Assembly: GCF_013466425.1 (NCBI RefSeq)
Contig: NZ_CP059165.1
Span: 2,356,001 to 2,420,000 of the forward strand
Direction: 5' to 3'
DNA: 64,000 bases
DNA from: Mycobacterium vicinigordonae
GTDB lineage: Bacteria > Actinomycetota > Actinomycetes > Mycobacteriales > Mycobacteriaceae
The notes below the pieces were generated by a model. It worked only from the letters and a program-made list of their open reading frames with translations. It was not told where the DNA came from and did no database searches. Shown piece by piece: positions 38,220-48,213 of the stretch. The position numbers and the translations under genes are program-made. Position 1 is the stretch's first letter. Each line of letters opens with the position of its first letter.

Positions 38220-39626
38220 TCACCGCAGAAACTGGCTGAGTGCGCGCATCTTGTTGGTCACGTCCAACGCGGCGACCTTGTAGGCCTCGGAGAACGTCGG
38301 GTAGTTGAACACCGCGTCGACCAGGTAGTCGACGGTGCCGCCGCATCCCATCACGGCCTGTCCGATGTGGACCATCTCGGTGGCGCTGGTGCCGAAGATA
38401 TGTGCGCCAAGCAGCGTGCGGTCGCGAGTGGACACCAACAGCTTGAGCATGCCGTAGGAGTCACCGGCGATCTGGCCGCGGGCGAGTTCTCGGTAGCGGC
38501 ATACGCCGACCTCATAGGGGATCGAGTTCTTGGTTAACTCCACCTCGGTGGCGCCAACGTAGGAGATCTCCGGAATCGAGTAGATCCCGATCGGCTGCAG
38601 CGCGGTAATGCCGTCGGTCGGTTCCCCGAATGCGTGGTAGGCGGCCAGTCGGCCCTGGTCCATCGAGGTGGCGGCTAGCGCGGGGAAGCCGATGACGTCG
38701 CCGACGGCGTAGATGTGTTCGACTTTGGTCTGGAACTCGTCGTCGACGAAAATCCTGCCACGATTGTCGGTTTCCAGGCCGGCGTTTTCCAGGCCGAGGT
38801 TCGCGGTCTGGCCCTCGCGCCCGGCGGAATACATCACGGTCTCGGCGGGGATCTGTTTGCCGCTGCCCAGCGTGGTGACGGTGCCCGCGGCGCCGACGTC
38901 GACCGCCGTCACTTCCTCGCCGAACCGAAATGTCACCGCGAGGTCGCGCAGGTGGAACTTCAGCGCCTCGACGATTTCCGGGTCGCAGAAGTCGAGCATG
39001 GTGTCGCGCTTTTCCACGACGGTGACCTTGGTGCCGAGGGCGGCAAACATCGAGGCGTACTCGATGCCGATCACACCTGCGCCGACCACGACCATCGACG
39101 CGGGTAATGACCGCAGGTCCAGGATGCCGTCGGAGTCCAGCACCCGCCGTTCGTCGAACTCGACCCCGGATGGCCGCACCGGTTTGGTGCCGGTGGCGAT
39201 GACGACGTAGTCGCCGCTGACCGTCACGCGTTCACCCTGGGCGTCTTCCTCCACCAGGATGGTGTGCGGGTCTATGAATCGCCCGTGGCCCAGCACCAGG
39301 TCGATCCGGTTGCGCATCAGCTGGGAGCGCACCACGTCGACCTGCTTGCCGATCACATGCTGGGTACGTGCCAGCAGATCGGCGGGGGTGATCTTGTCCT
39401 TGACCCGGTAGCTCGCGCCGTAGAGCTCGCGCTGGCTCATCCCGGTCAAGTAGACCACCGCCTCGCGCAGTGTTTTCGACGGGATGGTGCCGGTGTTCAC
39501 GCAGACCCCGCCGACCATCCGGCCACGCTCCACGATCGCGACCGACTTGCCCAACTTGGCTGCGGCAATGGCAGCCTTCTGTCCGCCAGGCCCTGATCCG
39601 ATCACGACCAGGTCGTATTCGCGCAT
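38220..39626 (-). CDS. sthA: Soluble pyridine nucleotide transhydrogenase
   Basis: SthA moves hydride between NADPH and NAD+. The 468-residue protein is a flavoprotein disulphide reductase with FAD motif [15 protein letters not shown] and NAD(P) motif [16 protein letters not shown]. The active-site position reads [13 protein letters not shown]: the second redox Cys is replaced by Thr, which separates SthA from lipoamide dehydrogenase. ATG 39626 (MREYDLV) gives the M. tuberculosis length; ATG 39635 is an alternative. Confidence 0.96.
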   Translation of the reverse strand: MREYDLVVIGSGPGGQKAAIAAAKLGKSVAIVERGRMVGGVCVNTGTIPSKTLREAVVYLTGMSQRELYGASYRVKDKITPADLLARTQHVIGKQVDVVRSQLMRNRIDLVLGHGRFIDPHTILVEEDAQGERVTVSGDYVVIATGTKPVRPSGVEFDERRVLDSDGILDLRSLPASMVVVGAGVIGIEYASMFAALGTKVTVVEKRDTMLDFCDPEIVEALKFHLRDLAVTFRFGEEVTAVDVGAAGTVTTLGSGKQIPAETVMYSAGREGQTANLGLENAGLETDNRGRIFVDDEFQTKVEHIYAVGDVIGFPALAATSMDQGRLAAYHAFGEPTDGITALQPIGIYSIPEISYVGATEVELTKNSIPYEVGVCRYRELARGQIAGDSYGMLKLLVSTRDRTLLGAHIFGTSATEMVHIGQAVMGCGGTVDYLVDAVFNYPTFSEAYKVAALDVTNKMRALSQFLR

Positions 39627-39739
39627 GGAAGTCATGAGATAGACGATAAGGCTCACAGTCGCGACTTTCTCCACAAGCGGGCGCCTGAATCACGTTGTGC
39701 GGGCACCAGCTGACGGTGTCGATCGTCAGCGTTGTGGTC

Positions 39740-40795
39740 ATGACGAAGCATCTAGCAGACTTTGAAGTGAATCGCCCCGGCTCGTTGATCGCCGCGCTGC
39801 CCGCCATCCTCGGCTTCGTGCCGGAGAAATCGCTGGTCTTGGTGTCGTTGGAGCGCGGTGCGTTGGGCGCGGTTATGCGCGCCGACCTGGACGAGGGCCT
39901 CGTCGACCGGGTCGACCAACTTGCGCAGGTTGCCGCCGCCGCGGAGCCGGAGGCCGCCATCGTGGTGATCGTCGACGACGAGGGTGCGCACTGTCCGGTG
40001 TGCAACGAGGAATACCGACGGCTATGTGAAGCGCTATTCGACGCCCTGGCGAAGTACGACATCGCGCTCTACGCGGCGCATGTGGTCGACGAGATCACCT
40101 GTGGGGGGCGCTGGCACTGCGTCGACGACTGTGGCGCCAGCGGCGAGGTCGAAGATCCGTCGGCGTCGCCCTTGGCGGCCGCGGCTGTGCTAGACGGCCG
40201 GCGTCTTTATCCTCGCCGTGCCGATCTGCAGGCGGTCGTCGCACCGGACCATACGCGCGCCATGGCGCTGGCGCCGGCGGTCGCGAAAGCGGCGAAGACG
40301 CGCGAGAAGGCGTGCCGCGATGATGCTGCGGGCTGCTGTCGCAGCGACGTCGAGAACGCGTTGGCGGTCGCCGACCGCGCCATGGACGGCCAGCCGCCGA
40401 CCGATGCCGAAGTCGCGCGGCTGGGCTGCGCGTTGACCGACACCCAGGTGCGCGACACGCTCTACGCACTTGCCGTCGCCGAGACCGCCGACGCGGCCGA
40501 GTCGTTGTGGTCGATGCTGGCGCGGGCGCTACCGCAGCCGTGGCGGGTGGAGGCGCTGGTGCTGCTCGCGTTCAGCGCCTACGTGCGTGGCGACGGGCCA
40601 CTGGCGGGAGTGTCGTTGGAGGCCGCGCTGCGCTGCGATCCAGAGCACCGGATGGCGGGAATGCTGGATACGGCACTGCAATCGGGTATGCGGCCCAATG
40701 AGATTCGGCGCCTGGCCAACACCGGGTATCAACTGGCCGAGCAACTCGGGGTGCGGATGCCGCCGCGGCAGAAATATCGTCGGCGCGCCGGCTAG
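39740..40795 (+). CDS. DUF4192 protein (Rv2712c-like)
   Basis: This is a 351-residue actinobacterial protein. The N-terminal motif RPGSLIAALPAILGFVPEKSLVLV defines the family. Two cysteine-rich parts (HCPVCNEEY; CGGRWHCVDDC) could bind metal. Function unknown. ATG 39740 (MTKHLADFEV) is preferred to an upstream in-frame start at 39695. Convergent with ideR, 17 bases between the ends. Confidence 0.86.
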   Translation: MTKHLADFEVNRPGSLIAALPAILGFVPEKSLVLVSLERGALGAVMRADLDEGLVDRVDQLAQVAAAAEPEAAIVVIVDDEGAHCPVCNEEYRRLCEALFDALAKYDIALYAAHVVDEITCGGRWHCVDDCGASGEVEDPSASPLAAAAVLDGRRLYPRRADLQAVVAPDHTRAMALAPAVAKAAKTREKACRDDAAGCCRSDVENALAVADRAMDGQPPTDAEVARLGCALTDTQVRDTLYALAVAETADAAESLWSMLARALPQPWRVEALVLLAFSAYVRGDGPLAGVSLEAALRCDPEHRMAGMLDTALQSGMRPNEIRRLANTGYQLAEQLGVRMPPRQKYRRRAG

Positions 40796-40812
40796 CGGAC
40801 CACGCGGATGGA

Positions 40813-41505
40813 TCAGACCTTTTCGACCTTCACGGCATGCGCCATTTCGTGGGGGAGCGTGACGTTCTCGTGGCCGGGGATGACGATGGTCACCCCGCCG
40901 CCCGGGCTGGTTTCGACCGTGACGCGCGCGTTGGGAACCACGCCGGCGTCCTTAAGCCGGGTGATCAAGTCGATGTCGCCCTGGACGTGTTCGGTGAGCT
41001 GGCGGACGACGACGGCGACCGGCGCCCCACCCGGCAACTCGGTCAGACGAACCAGGTCGGCATCCTCGGCGCCGGATTCCGGGCCGACACCGAGGTCCAG
41101 CAGTCCCGGGATCGGGTTGCCGAAAGGGGAGGTGGTCGGATTGTCGAGCACTTTGACCAGCCTGCGCTCGACGTCCTCGCTCATCACGTGCTCCCACCGG
41201 CATGCTTCGGCGTGCACCTCTTCCCACGGCAGCCCGATCACGTCGACCAGAAGACGCTCGGCGAGGCGGTGCTTGCGCATCACCGCGATAGCCAGTGCGC
41301 GGCCCTTGTCGGTGAGTTCGAGATGGCGGTCGCCGGCTACCCGGAGCAGGCCGTCGCGTTCCATTCGGGAGACGGTCTGGCTGACAGTAGGTCCGCTCTG
41401 CTCTAGGCGCTCGGCGATTCGGGCGCGCAGCGGCGTCACGCCCTCTTCTTCGAGGTCGTAGATCGTGCGCAAGTACATCTCGGTGGTATCGACCAGGTCG
41501 TTCAT
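40813..41505 (-). CDS. ideR: Iron-dependent repressor IdeR
   Basis: IdeR is a DtxR-family Fe(II) sensor that represses siderophore genes and activates iron storage. The 230-residue protein has the winged helix (LRARIAERLEQSGPTVSQTVSRME), the metal and dimer region MRKHRLAERLLVDVIG ... EACRWEHVMS with the expected His, Glu and Cys ligands, and a C-terminal SH3-like domain. sigB lies upstream on the same strand with a strong hairpin in the gap. Confidence 0.97.
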   Translation of the reverse strand: MNDLVDTTEMYLRTIYDLEEEGVTPLRARIAERLEQSGPTVSQTVSRMERDGLLRVAGDRHLELTDKGRALAIAVMRKHRLAERLLVDVIGLPWEEVHAEACRWEHVMSEDVERRLVKVLDNPTTSPFGNPIPGLLDLGVGPESGAEDADLVRLTELPGGAPVAVVVRQLTEHVQGDIDLITRLKDAGVVPNARVTVETSPGGGVTIVIPGHENVTLPHEMAHAVKVEKV

Positions 41506-41583
41506 TCAGCATCCTCCGTTGCCGCCGAGTCTACTTCGCCAGCCGCGCGAGTGGTTCGTGCAAAACGCCCCACCGCAGCAGTA

Positions 41584-41609
41584 TGCCCGCCGCGTACGCG
41601 CGGCGGGCA
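41584..41609. terminator. Strong hairpin between sigB and ideR
   Basis: Perfect 11-base arms TGCCCGCCGCG and CGCGGCGGGCA enclose the tetraloop TACG. There is no U-tract on either side. It lies 64 bases beyond the sigB stop and 78 bases upstream of ideR, so it may end or attenuate sigB transcripts as a U-less mycobacterial terminator. Function is inferred. Confidence 0.55.
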
Positions 41610-41673
41610 CACCGTCTCCGATAAAGCTTGCCAAATTACGTCGGCTGCTCCGACATTGGCCTCAGCTGGGGCC

Positions 41674-42645
<972 letters not shown>

Positions 42646-42680
42646 TGCGCCCTCCCGGTTGGCTTGTCTTGTATGCGGTC

Positions 42681-42707
42681 AACGAAAAGCCCGCTCGCAG
42701 AGTTCCC
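42681..42707 (-). promoter_or_regulatory. SigE/SigH-type promoter of sigB
   Basis: On the minus strand GGGAAC (42707-42702) is followed after 17 bases by CGTT (42684-42681), and the sigB ATG is 35 bases further. In M. tuberculosis sigB is transcribed by SigE and SigH from such a sequence. Confidence 0.72.
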
Positions 42708-42791
42708 ACGGGGTCGCCATCTCACACGCTGTGACGTGCAGAAATACGGCGACGACCTGAGAATGTGCTGAGAAGTGGAGCGACTGGACGG

Positions 42792-43202
42792 TTAGTCGGA
42801 ACTGTCCGGCTCGATGGTCTGCCATTCCGTCTGCCGCCGCGGCTCCAGCGCCGGTGGCGTCGCGGTCGGGAACAGCGGCGTTCGCCCCCGCCCGTTGTCG
42901 AAACGCCGCGGTTCTTCGGCGCTGCGAGGCGGGCGGTCATTGGCAATCAAAACCGCCATCCACGGCAACGGAATCGAGGCCGCCACGATCAGTAGACAGA
43001 TCAGGCCGTTGTGCCAGGCGCCGTAGGCGAACGCGGCCAACAGCAGCGCTGGGATCCGGAATGCCATCAAAGTCAGGTATTTACGCACCCGCGCGCGGTG
43101 CTGCTCCTCGTAAGAGGTGGCAGCAGCGGTGATCAGTACTGGTTTGCCCTCTTCGTCGAAACCCAGCTGCGGGCCGCGCTTCATACCTCCACTGTCGCAC
43201 AT
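42792..43202 (-). CDS. DUF3099 membrane protein (Rv2709-like)
   Basis: This is a 136-residue protein. A basic N-terminal region precedes two transmembrane segments (IPALLLAAFAYGAWHNGLICLLIVAASIPLPWMAVLI, in two helices) and a Pro/Arg-rich tail. Family function is unknown. ATG 43202 is used; ATG 43184 is also possible but has its GGAGG only one base away. Divergent from the DUF3039 gene. Confidence 0.82.
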   Translation of the reverse strand: MCDSGGMKRGPQLGFDEEGKPVLITAAATSYEEQHRARVRKYLTLMAFRIPALLLAAFAYGAWHNGLICLLIVAASIPLPWMAVLIANDRPPRSAEEPRRFDNGRGRTPLFPTATPPALEPRRQTEWQTIEPDSSD

Positions 43203-43260
43203 CGCAGCGGGTTGTGGTTTCCCGGTGCCGGCCGGCAGGTCAGGATGCACAATATTAGGC

Positions 43261-43500
43261 ATGGAGACCCAGACGATTGAGCGCACCGACGCCGATGAAC
43301 GCGCCGATGACGGGACCGGCAGCGACACTCCGAAATACTTCCACTACGTCAAGAAGGACAAGATCGCCGAGAGCGCGGTGATGGGCAACCACGTTGTTGC
43401 GTTGTGCGGTGAGGTATTCCCGGTCACCAAGGCCGCCAAGCCGGGTTCGCCCGTCTGCCCCGACTGCAAGCAGATCTACGACAGGCTAAAGAAGGGCTGA
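43261..43500 (+). CDS. DUF3039 small protein (Rv2708c-like)
   Basis: This 79-residue protein contains HYVKKDKIAESAVMGNHVVALCGEVF and CPDCKQIYDRL, where one Cys and a CxxC could bind zinc. Function unknown. No ribosome binding site precedes ATG 43261, and an AT-rich -10-like CAATAT ends 5 bases before it, so the message may be leaderless. Its stop touches the stop of the convergent YihY gene. Confidence 0.85.
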   Translation: METQTIERTDADERADDGTGSDTPKYFHYVKKDKIAESAVMGNHVVALCGEVFPVTKAAKPGSPVCPDCKQIYDRLKKG

Positions 43501-44514
43501 TCACGTTTTCGGTTGTGCCGGTTCGGGATCTGGATTGGCCTCAGGTGCCTTGGGTGCGGGCGGATCCGCATCCCCCGCGCCGGAAAGGGCCGACGCCCGT
43601 CTCACCAGCCACTTTCGGAGACGGTGTGCATGCGTCGCCGGTGCCGGCCACTCCTCCTGGATGGCGGCATTGAGTTCGGCGCCGATCATGATCGAGAAGC
43701 CGCCGAAGAAGGCGAATAACAAAAACGCGATGGGTGTGGCGAGCGCGCCGTAGGTGTATCCGGTGCTGCCGATCCATCGCAGGTAGAGCCGCAGCCCAAG
43801 GGTGGCCACCAGAAACACCACGCTGGCCAGCACTGTGCCCGGTATGAGTCGATGCGTCGGCAGCGGAACCGGTAGTGACACCCGGTACAGGACGGTCATG
43901 CCGGCCATCAGGCCGAGAATCAGCGCGGGGTAGTAGCCGTAGTGCAGCAGATTCTGCAGGCCAAGCGGGATGTGTTCGCTGACCTTACGGGGTCCGACCA
44001 CCGCCACCGGGGCCGTCGCCACCACGAAAACCAGCATCACGATGTAGAGGAACAGCGCGAAGAATCGTTGCCGGACCGGATGGCGCAACGGCGTCTGGTC
44101 GTGAGCGTCCACGATGGCGTCCACGAACGACGAAATCGCCGACGAGCCCGCCCACAACGAGATCAGGAATCCCAGCGAGGCCACCTCGCCGCCGGCGGTG
44201 GCGGTGATGTCCCGGATCGTGGGCTCGATGATCTCGTTGACCACGTTGGGGGAGAAGAAGTTTCGGGCCGTCGACAGGATGCTCTTGATGATGGACGACA
44301 ACGTGTCCTCGCCGAACAACGGAGCCACCCAGGCTAGCGTCCCCAATATCCCCAGCAGCAGCGGCGGCGTGGAGAGACAAGTCCAAAAGCCCGCTTCGGC
44401 GGACTCGGAGAAAATCGAGTCATCCCAGGCTTTGGACAGCGTCCTTTTGCTGAGGTGCCAAATGTGATGGCGGGAAGGCTTAGGAGCTTGCGCGACGGTC
44501 ATCCCGTCCAGCAT
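43501..44514 (-). CDS. YihY/virulence factor BrkB family membrane protein (Rv2707-like)
   Basis: This is a 337-residue protein with six or so transmembrane segments (PPLLLGILGTLAWVAPLFG, FFALFLYIVMLVFVVATAP, YPALILGLMAGMTVLYRV, ASVVFLVATLGLRLYL, ALATPIAFLLFAFFGGFSIMIGAELNAAI). The last block is the family hallmark. Although once called RNase BN, the family is not a nuclease; its role is unclear. The C-terminal tail is Pro/Ala-rich. Confidence 0.9.
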   Translation of the reverse strand: MLDGMTVAQAPKPSRHHIWHLSKRTLSKAWDDSIFSESAEAGFWTCLSTPPLLLGILGTLAWVAPLFGEDTLSSIIKSILSTARNFFSPNVVNEIIEPTIRDITATAGGEVASLGFLISLWAGSSAISSFVDAIVDAHDQTPLRHPVRQRFFALFLYIVMLVFVVATAPVAVVGPRKVSEHIPLGLQNLLHYGYYPALILGLMAGMTVLYRVSLPVPLPTHRLIPGTVLASVVFLVATLGLRLYLRWIGSTGYTYGALATPIAFLLFAFFGGFSIMIGAELNAAIQEEWPAPATHAHRLRKWLVRRASALSGAGDADPPAPKAPEANPDPEPAQPKT

Positions 44515-44566
44515 TACTCACGATTGCCCGCTGCGCTGCATTGGCACTGGGTGAGTTCGTCGGCAA

Positions 44567-44752
44567 TTACTGCCCGCTGGTCTCCAGGACGGCCGCCAGC
44601 TCCGCCAACTTCGCTTCGTGCTTGTTGGCGTGGTGCTGGCAGAAGAGGAGCTCAGCACCGGAAGGCAGCTTGGCGCGGACCCGAGCGGCGGCACCGCAGC
44701 GGTCGCAGCGGTCTGCGCGAGTGAGCTCGGGACTGGTCAGAGTTGCGTTCAT
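44567..44752 (-). CDS. Small zinc-ribbon-like protein, DUF7455 (Rv2706c region)
   Basis: This is a 61-residue protein. Two metal-ligand pairs, CDRC (about residue 16) and CQHH (about residue 38), form a probable zinc site, followed by a helix. Function is unknown; the family is conserved in actinobacteria near sigA. ATG 44752 has the ribosome binding site GGAGG. Confidence 0.82.
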   Translation of the reverse strand: MNATLTSPELTRADRCDRCGAAARVRAKLPSGAELLFCQHHANKHEAKLAELAAVLETSGQ

Positions 44753-44787
44753 GGCTCCTCCGTTCTGGCGATAAATTCACTCTGTCA

Positions 44788-44814
44788 GACGTTCGGAGTT
44801 TTTGCCTTGTTCCC
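44788..44814 (-). promoter_or_regulatory. Possible stress-sigma promoter upstream of the DUF7455 gene
   Basis: On the minus strand GGGAAC (44814-44809) precedes CGTC (44791-44788) by 17 bases. The -35 is perfect but the -10 has C where T is usual. The start codon is 35 bases downstream, the same distance as at sigB. Confidence 0.4.
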
Positions 44815-44878
44815 CGACCGTTATTGGGTGTGTCGTTTCTCACGCATATTTGCCCAAGTTTCGGGCAGGGTAATCCTC

Positions 44879-45244
44879 ATGTCTGCGAGCCCCGAAACTT
44901 TGGTGCGTTTGTGCTCTGAGCAGGAGTGGTCGGACGCCCGCGAGGGTGGCTGGATCCGCCCTGAGGGCGGCGATTCCGGCACCGCGGCATTCGTACACCT
45001 GTCGACCCCTCAGCAGGTGCACCTCCCGGCGAACCGTCTCTATGCGGGTCGCCGGGACTTGGTGTTGCTATACATCGATGCCGCGGCGCTGGCCGCTCCG
45101 GTGCGGTGGGAGACCGGCGTGCCGGGCGACCCGGAGTCGATGCTTTTTCCGCACCTGTACGGCGCGCTGCCGGTAGCAGCCGTCCGCCAGGTAGTCGCTT
45201 ACCCGCCCGAGGCCGACGGGACGTTTCCGCCATTGCAGACGTAG
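44879..45244 (+). CDS. DUF952 protein (Rv2705c-like)
   Basis: This is a 121-residue protein. Conserved segments FVHLSTPQQVHLPANRLYAG and FPHLYGALPVAAV are typical of DUF952, related to the ADP-ribosyltransferase-like/glutathione S-transferase-linked families; activity unknown. ATG 44879 fits the family N-terminus. The last 46 bases lie antisense to the end of the RidA gene. Confidence 0.85.
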   Translation: MSASPETLVRLCSEQEWSDAREGGWIRPEGGDSGTAAFVHLSTPQQVHLPANRLYAGRRDLVLLYIDAAALAAPVRWETGVPGDPESMLFPHLYGALPVAAVRQVVAYPPEADGTFPPLQT

Positions 45245-45600
45245 GCGTCGGCTTCGATCTCCACCAGCATTTGCGGGGCTATGAGCGCCGAGACTTCGAC
45301 CATGGTGGCGGCCGGACGGGTCGCACCGAAGATCTCCGCGTGTACGTCGCCTACTTCGCGCCAGCGGGAGATGTCGGTCACGTAGATACGGGTGCGCACC
45401 ACGTCAGCCATCGTCGCGCCCACCTCGGCGAGGGCAACTCCGATGCGGCGCAAAGCATCTCGTGTCTGGGCTGCCAGGTCGTCGCCGCTGCCGGTGGTAC
45501 CGGAGACCGCGACGTGCGGGCCGGTGCGCACCGCGCGCGAATACCCGACGGCCGATTCGAAATCGGAGCCCGACGAGACCATGCGGCGCGCGGCTGACAT
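45199..45600 (-). CDS. RidA/YjgF family protein (Rv2704-like)
   Basis: RidA proteins hydrolyse reactive enamine/imine intermediates of PLP enzymes. The 133-residue protein has SGSDFESAVGYSRAVRTG, AVSGTTG, the conserved Arg in DVVRTRIYVTDI and the Glu of ATMVEVSALIAPQMLVEIEA. It is immediately downstream of sigA on the minus strand (gap upstream 29 bases from the sigA stop). Its 3' end overlaps the DUF952 gene by 46 bases. Confidence 0.9.
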   Translation of the reverse strand: MSAARRMVSSGSDFESAVGYSRAVRTGPHVAVSGTTGSGDDLAAQTRDALRRIGVALAEVGATMADVVRTRIYVTDISRWREVGDVHAEIFGATRPAATMVEVSALIAPQMLVEIEADAYVCNGGNVPSASGG

Positions 45601-45629
45601 GGCGTCACCCTACGGCCGTGGCGGCCCCG

Positions 45630-47117
45630 CTAGTCCAGGTAGTCGCGCAGGACCTGCGAGCGGCTGGGGTGACGCAACTTCGACATCGTCTTGGACTCGA
45701 TCTGGCGGATGCGCTCCCGGGTTACCCCGTACACCTGACCGATCTCGTCCAGCGTGCGCGGCTGACCGTCGGTGAGCCCGAAGCGCAACCGCACCACGCC
45801 GGCCTCGCGCTCTGACAAAGTGTCGAGCACCGACTGCAGCTGATCCTGCAGCAGAGTGAACGAGACCGCGTCCACCGCCACCACAGCCTCGCTGTCCTCA
45901 ATGAAGTCGCCCAGCTGGCTGTCGCCTTCGTCACCGATGGTCTGGTCCAGCGAGATGGGCTCACGGGCGTACTGCTGGATTTCCAGCACCTTCTCCGGGG
46001 TGATGTCCATTTCCTTTGCCAGCTCTTCAGGAGTGGGCTCGCGGCCCAGGTCCTGCAGCAGCTCGCGCTGGATGCGACCAAGCTTGTTGATCACCTCGAC
46101 CATGTGCACCGGGATTCGGATGGTGCGGGCCTGGTCGGCCATGGCGCGGGTGATGGCCTGACGAATCCACCAGGTGGCGTAGGTGGAGAACTTGTAGCCC
46201 TTGGTGTAGTCGAACTTCTCCACCGCGCGGATCAGGCCGAGGTTGCCTTCCTGGATGAGGTCCAGGAAGGCCATGCCGCGGCCCGTGTAACGCTTGGCGA
46301 GCGACACCACCAGACGCAGGTTGGCTTCCAGCAGATGGTTTTTCGCGCGGTCGCCGTCGCGGCAGATCCACATCATGTCGCGGCGCTGCGCGGCGGGCAG
46401 CTTCTCACCCCGGTCCGTCAGTTCCACCATCAGCTGGGTGGCGTACAGGCCGGCTTCGATCCGCTTGGCCAGCTCGACCTCTTCCTCGGCGTTCAGCAGC
46501 GCCACTTTGCCGATCTGCTTGAGGTAAGCACGGACCGAGTCGGCGGAAGCGGTGAGTTCAGCGTCCTTGCGTGCTTGTCGGAGTGCCTCGGACTCGTCTT
46601 CGTCCCAGACGAAGTCTCCGGATGCCTTGTCCTTTTCGGTGGGTTCGGCGATCTCCTCTTCGTCCTCGCCGGCAACCTCTACGGCGACAGCGGATGGCGT
46701 CGCCTCGGCGTCCTCGGCGTCGCCCGCCTCGAGATCGGTGTCGTCCGCGTCGACGGCTACGTCTTCGTCGAGATCGTCGAGAGCGAGGTCCGCGGCGTCG
46801 ATTTCAAGGTCTTCACCGGGTTCGACGTCGATATCGAGCTCCTCGGTGGCGTCTAGGGCCACGTCAGCTTCGGCCGAGGTGTCGGCCGGTTGCTTCGCGG
46901 CGCCCCGCGCCGAGGGGGCCTTCGCGGCCGCTTTGGCGCGGGCCTTCTTCGGGGCTTCGCCGACGGCGCCGTCAGGCTCGGGCGCGCCGGCTTTCGCTGC
47001 CCGCTTCGCCGGGGCAGTGCCGTGGGCGGCCTTAGCCGCCGTGCGCTTAGCTGGAGACTTCGTGGCGGTGCGCTTCACCGGCTCGTCGGTCGCCGGAGTT
47101 ACCTTCGTCGCTGCCAC
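45630..47117 (-). CDS. sigA: Primary sigma factor SigA
   Basis: SigA directs housekeeping transcription. The 495-residue protein has a Lys/Ala-rich then acidic N-terminal extension (about residues 1-170; region 1.1-like, low complexity), region 1.2 ([16 protein letters not shown]), regions 2-3 ([39 protein letters not shown]) and region 4 ([20 protein letters not shown]). GTG 47117 ([16 protein letters not shown]) matches the M. tuberculosis N-terminus and has GAAGGGG five bases upstream. The extension is about 33 residues shorter than in M. tuberculosis. Confidence 0.97.
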   Translation of the reverse strand: MAATKVTPATDEPVKRTATKSPAKRTAAKAAHGTAPAKRAAKAGAPEPDGAVGEAPKKARAKAAAKAPSARGAAKQPADTSAEADVALDATEELDIDVEPGEDLEIDAADLALDDLDEDVAVDADDTDLEAGDAEDAEATPSAVAVEVAGEDEEEIAEPTEKDKASGDFVWDEDESEALRQARKDAELTASADSVRAYLKQIGKVALLNAEEEVELAKRIEAGLYATQLMVELTDRGEKLPAAQRRDMMWICRDGDRAKNHLLEANLRLVVSLAKRYTGRGMAFLDLIQEGNLGLIRAVEKFDYTKGYKFSTYATWWIRQAITRAMADQARTIRIPVHMVEVINKLGRIQRELLQDLGREPTPEELAKEMDITPEKVLEIQQYAREPISLDQTIGDEGDSQLGDFIEDSEAVVAVDAVSFTLLQDQLQSVLDTLSEREAGVVRLRFGLTDGQPRTLDEIGQVYGVTRERIRQIESKTMSKLRHPSRSQVLRDYLD

Positions 47118-47292
47118 ATACACCCCTTCGGTTGGACGCACTTCCGGTGGTTGGGCATGGTTGACCGAAAGTGTCTGTTATGTCGAATGTCGGCGTTTGA
47201 TATCAGCGTGAGTATCGCGCGCTATCGGTTTGGGCGGCCGCCGACGACCATTGTAACTTCACCCGGCTCTCGCACTGGCCGAGCGCGAAAAT

Positions 47293-48099
47293 TCAGTGCG
47301 TCACGTCCCTGGTCGACGCCATGGCCGCGCCGACGATCCCGGCGGCATTCTGCAAGGTGGCGGGCACGACCGGGGTGCGGTTTTCCAGCAGATGCACCCA
47401 CTTGTCGGCCTTGCGGCTGATCCCGCCGCCGGCGATGAACAGGTCGGGCCAGATCGCGTTTTCGATGGCAACCAACACTTTGGTCACCTGCTTGGCCCAC
47501 TTCTCAAAGCTCCACCCGTGTTTCTCCTTGACCGAAGAGGCGGCACGGTGCTCGGCCTCCTTCCCACCGACCTCGAGGTGACCGAACTCGGTGTTGGGGA
47601 TCAGGACTCCGTTGTGGATCACCGCCGAGCCAATCCCGGTTCCGAAGGTGAGTAGCACGACCAGACCTTCATGCCCCCGACCGGCGCCGAAGCGTTCCTC
47701 CGCCAGGCCCGCCGCATCGGCGTCATTGAGAATTGTGACTTCTTGACCGTCGAGTTCGGCGCTGATCACGTCGCGCGCGTTGGTCCCGATCCAGGCCTTG
47801 TCCACGTTTGCCGCAGTCTGGACGATGCCGTGGGTAACCACGCCGGGATAGGTCACTCCCAGCGGGCCGGTCCAACCGAAACCATTAACTACCTCGGCGA
47901 TGGTCTTGGCGACCGCTGCGGGGGTGGCCGGTTGCGGAGTGGACAGCTTGATCCGGTCGCCGATCATCTGTCCGGTTTCCAAGTCGACGATCGCGCCCTT
48001 GATGCCGCTGCCGCCGACGTCGATGCCGAACCCTCGGCGCTGCGCTGGGTGACCGGCCGGTGTGGCCGACGGGTCAGGCCCCGGGACGCTGCTGGTCAT
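47293..48099 (-). CDS. ppgK: Polyphosphate glucokinase
   Basis: PpgK phosphorylates glucose with polyphosphate or ATP. The 268-residue ROK-family protein has the phosphate motif GIDVGGSGIKGAIVD (about residues 24-38), NDADAAGLAEERFGAG with the catalytic Asp, LTFGTGIGSA, and a C-terminal GGGISRKADKW. ATG 48099 follows GAGGAG. Upstream in-frame codons run antisense through suhB and are not part of the protein. Confidence 0.95.
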   Translation of the reverse strand: MTSSVPGPDPSATPAGHPAQRRGFGIDVGGSGIKGAIVDLETGQMIGDRIKLSTPQPATPAAVAKTIAEVVNGFGWTGPLGVTYPGVVTHGIVQTAANVDKAWIGTNARDVISAELDGQEVTILNDADAAGLAEERFGAGRGHEGLVVLLTFGTGIGSAVIHNGVLIPNTEFGHLEVGGKEAEHRAASSVKEKHGWSFEKWAKQVTKVLVAIENAIWPDLFIAGGGISRKADKWVHLLENRTPVVPATLQNAAGIVGAAMASTRDVTH

Positions 48100-48213
48100 C
48101 GCGATCTCCTCGATGAGACTTGGTGGTGCGCCCACCATAGCGAGCTTGCGGGGCCCCGGCGGTGAAGCGGGATCGGCCCATTCGCGAGCCGCCGCCTGTG
48201 ATGCGATAGACCG

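Noticed and set aside
37227..38537. A 436-codon plus-strand reading frame
   Set aside because: It is antisense to the PAC2 gene, which has a clear ribosome binding site and conserved motifs; no family motif appears in this frame.
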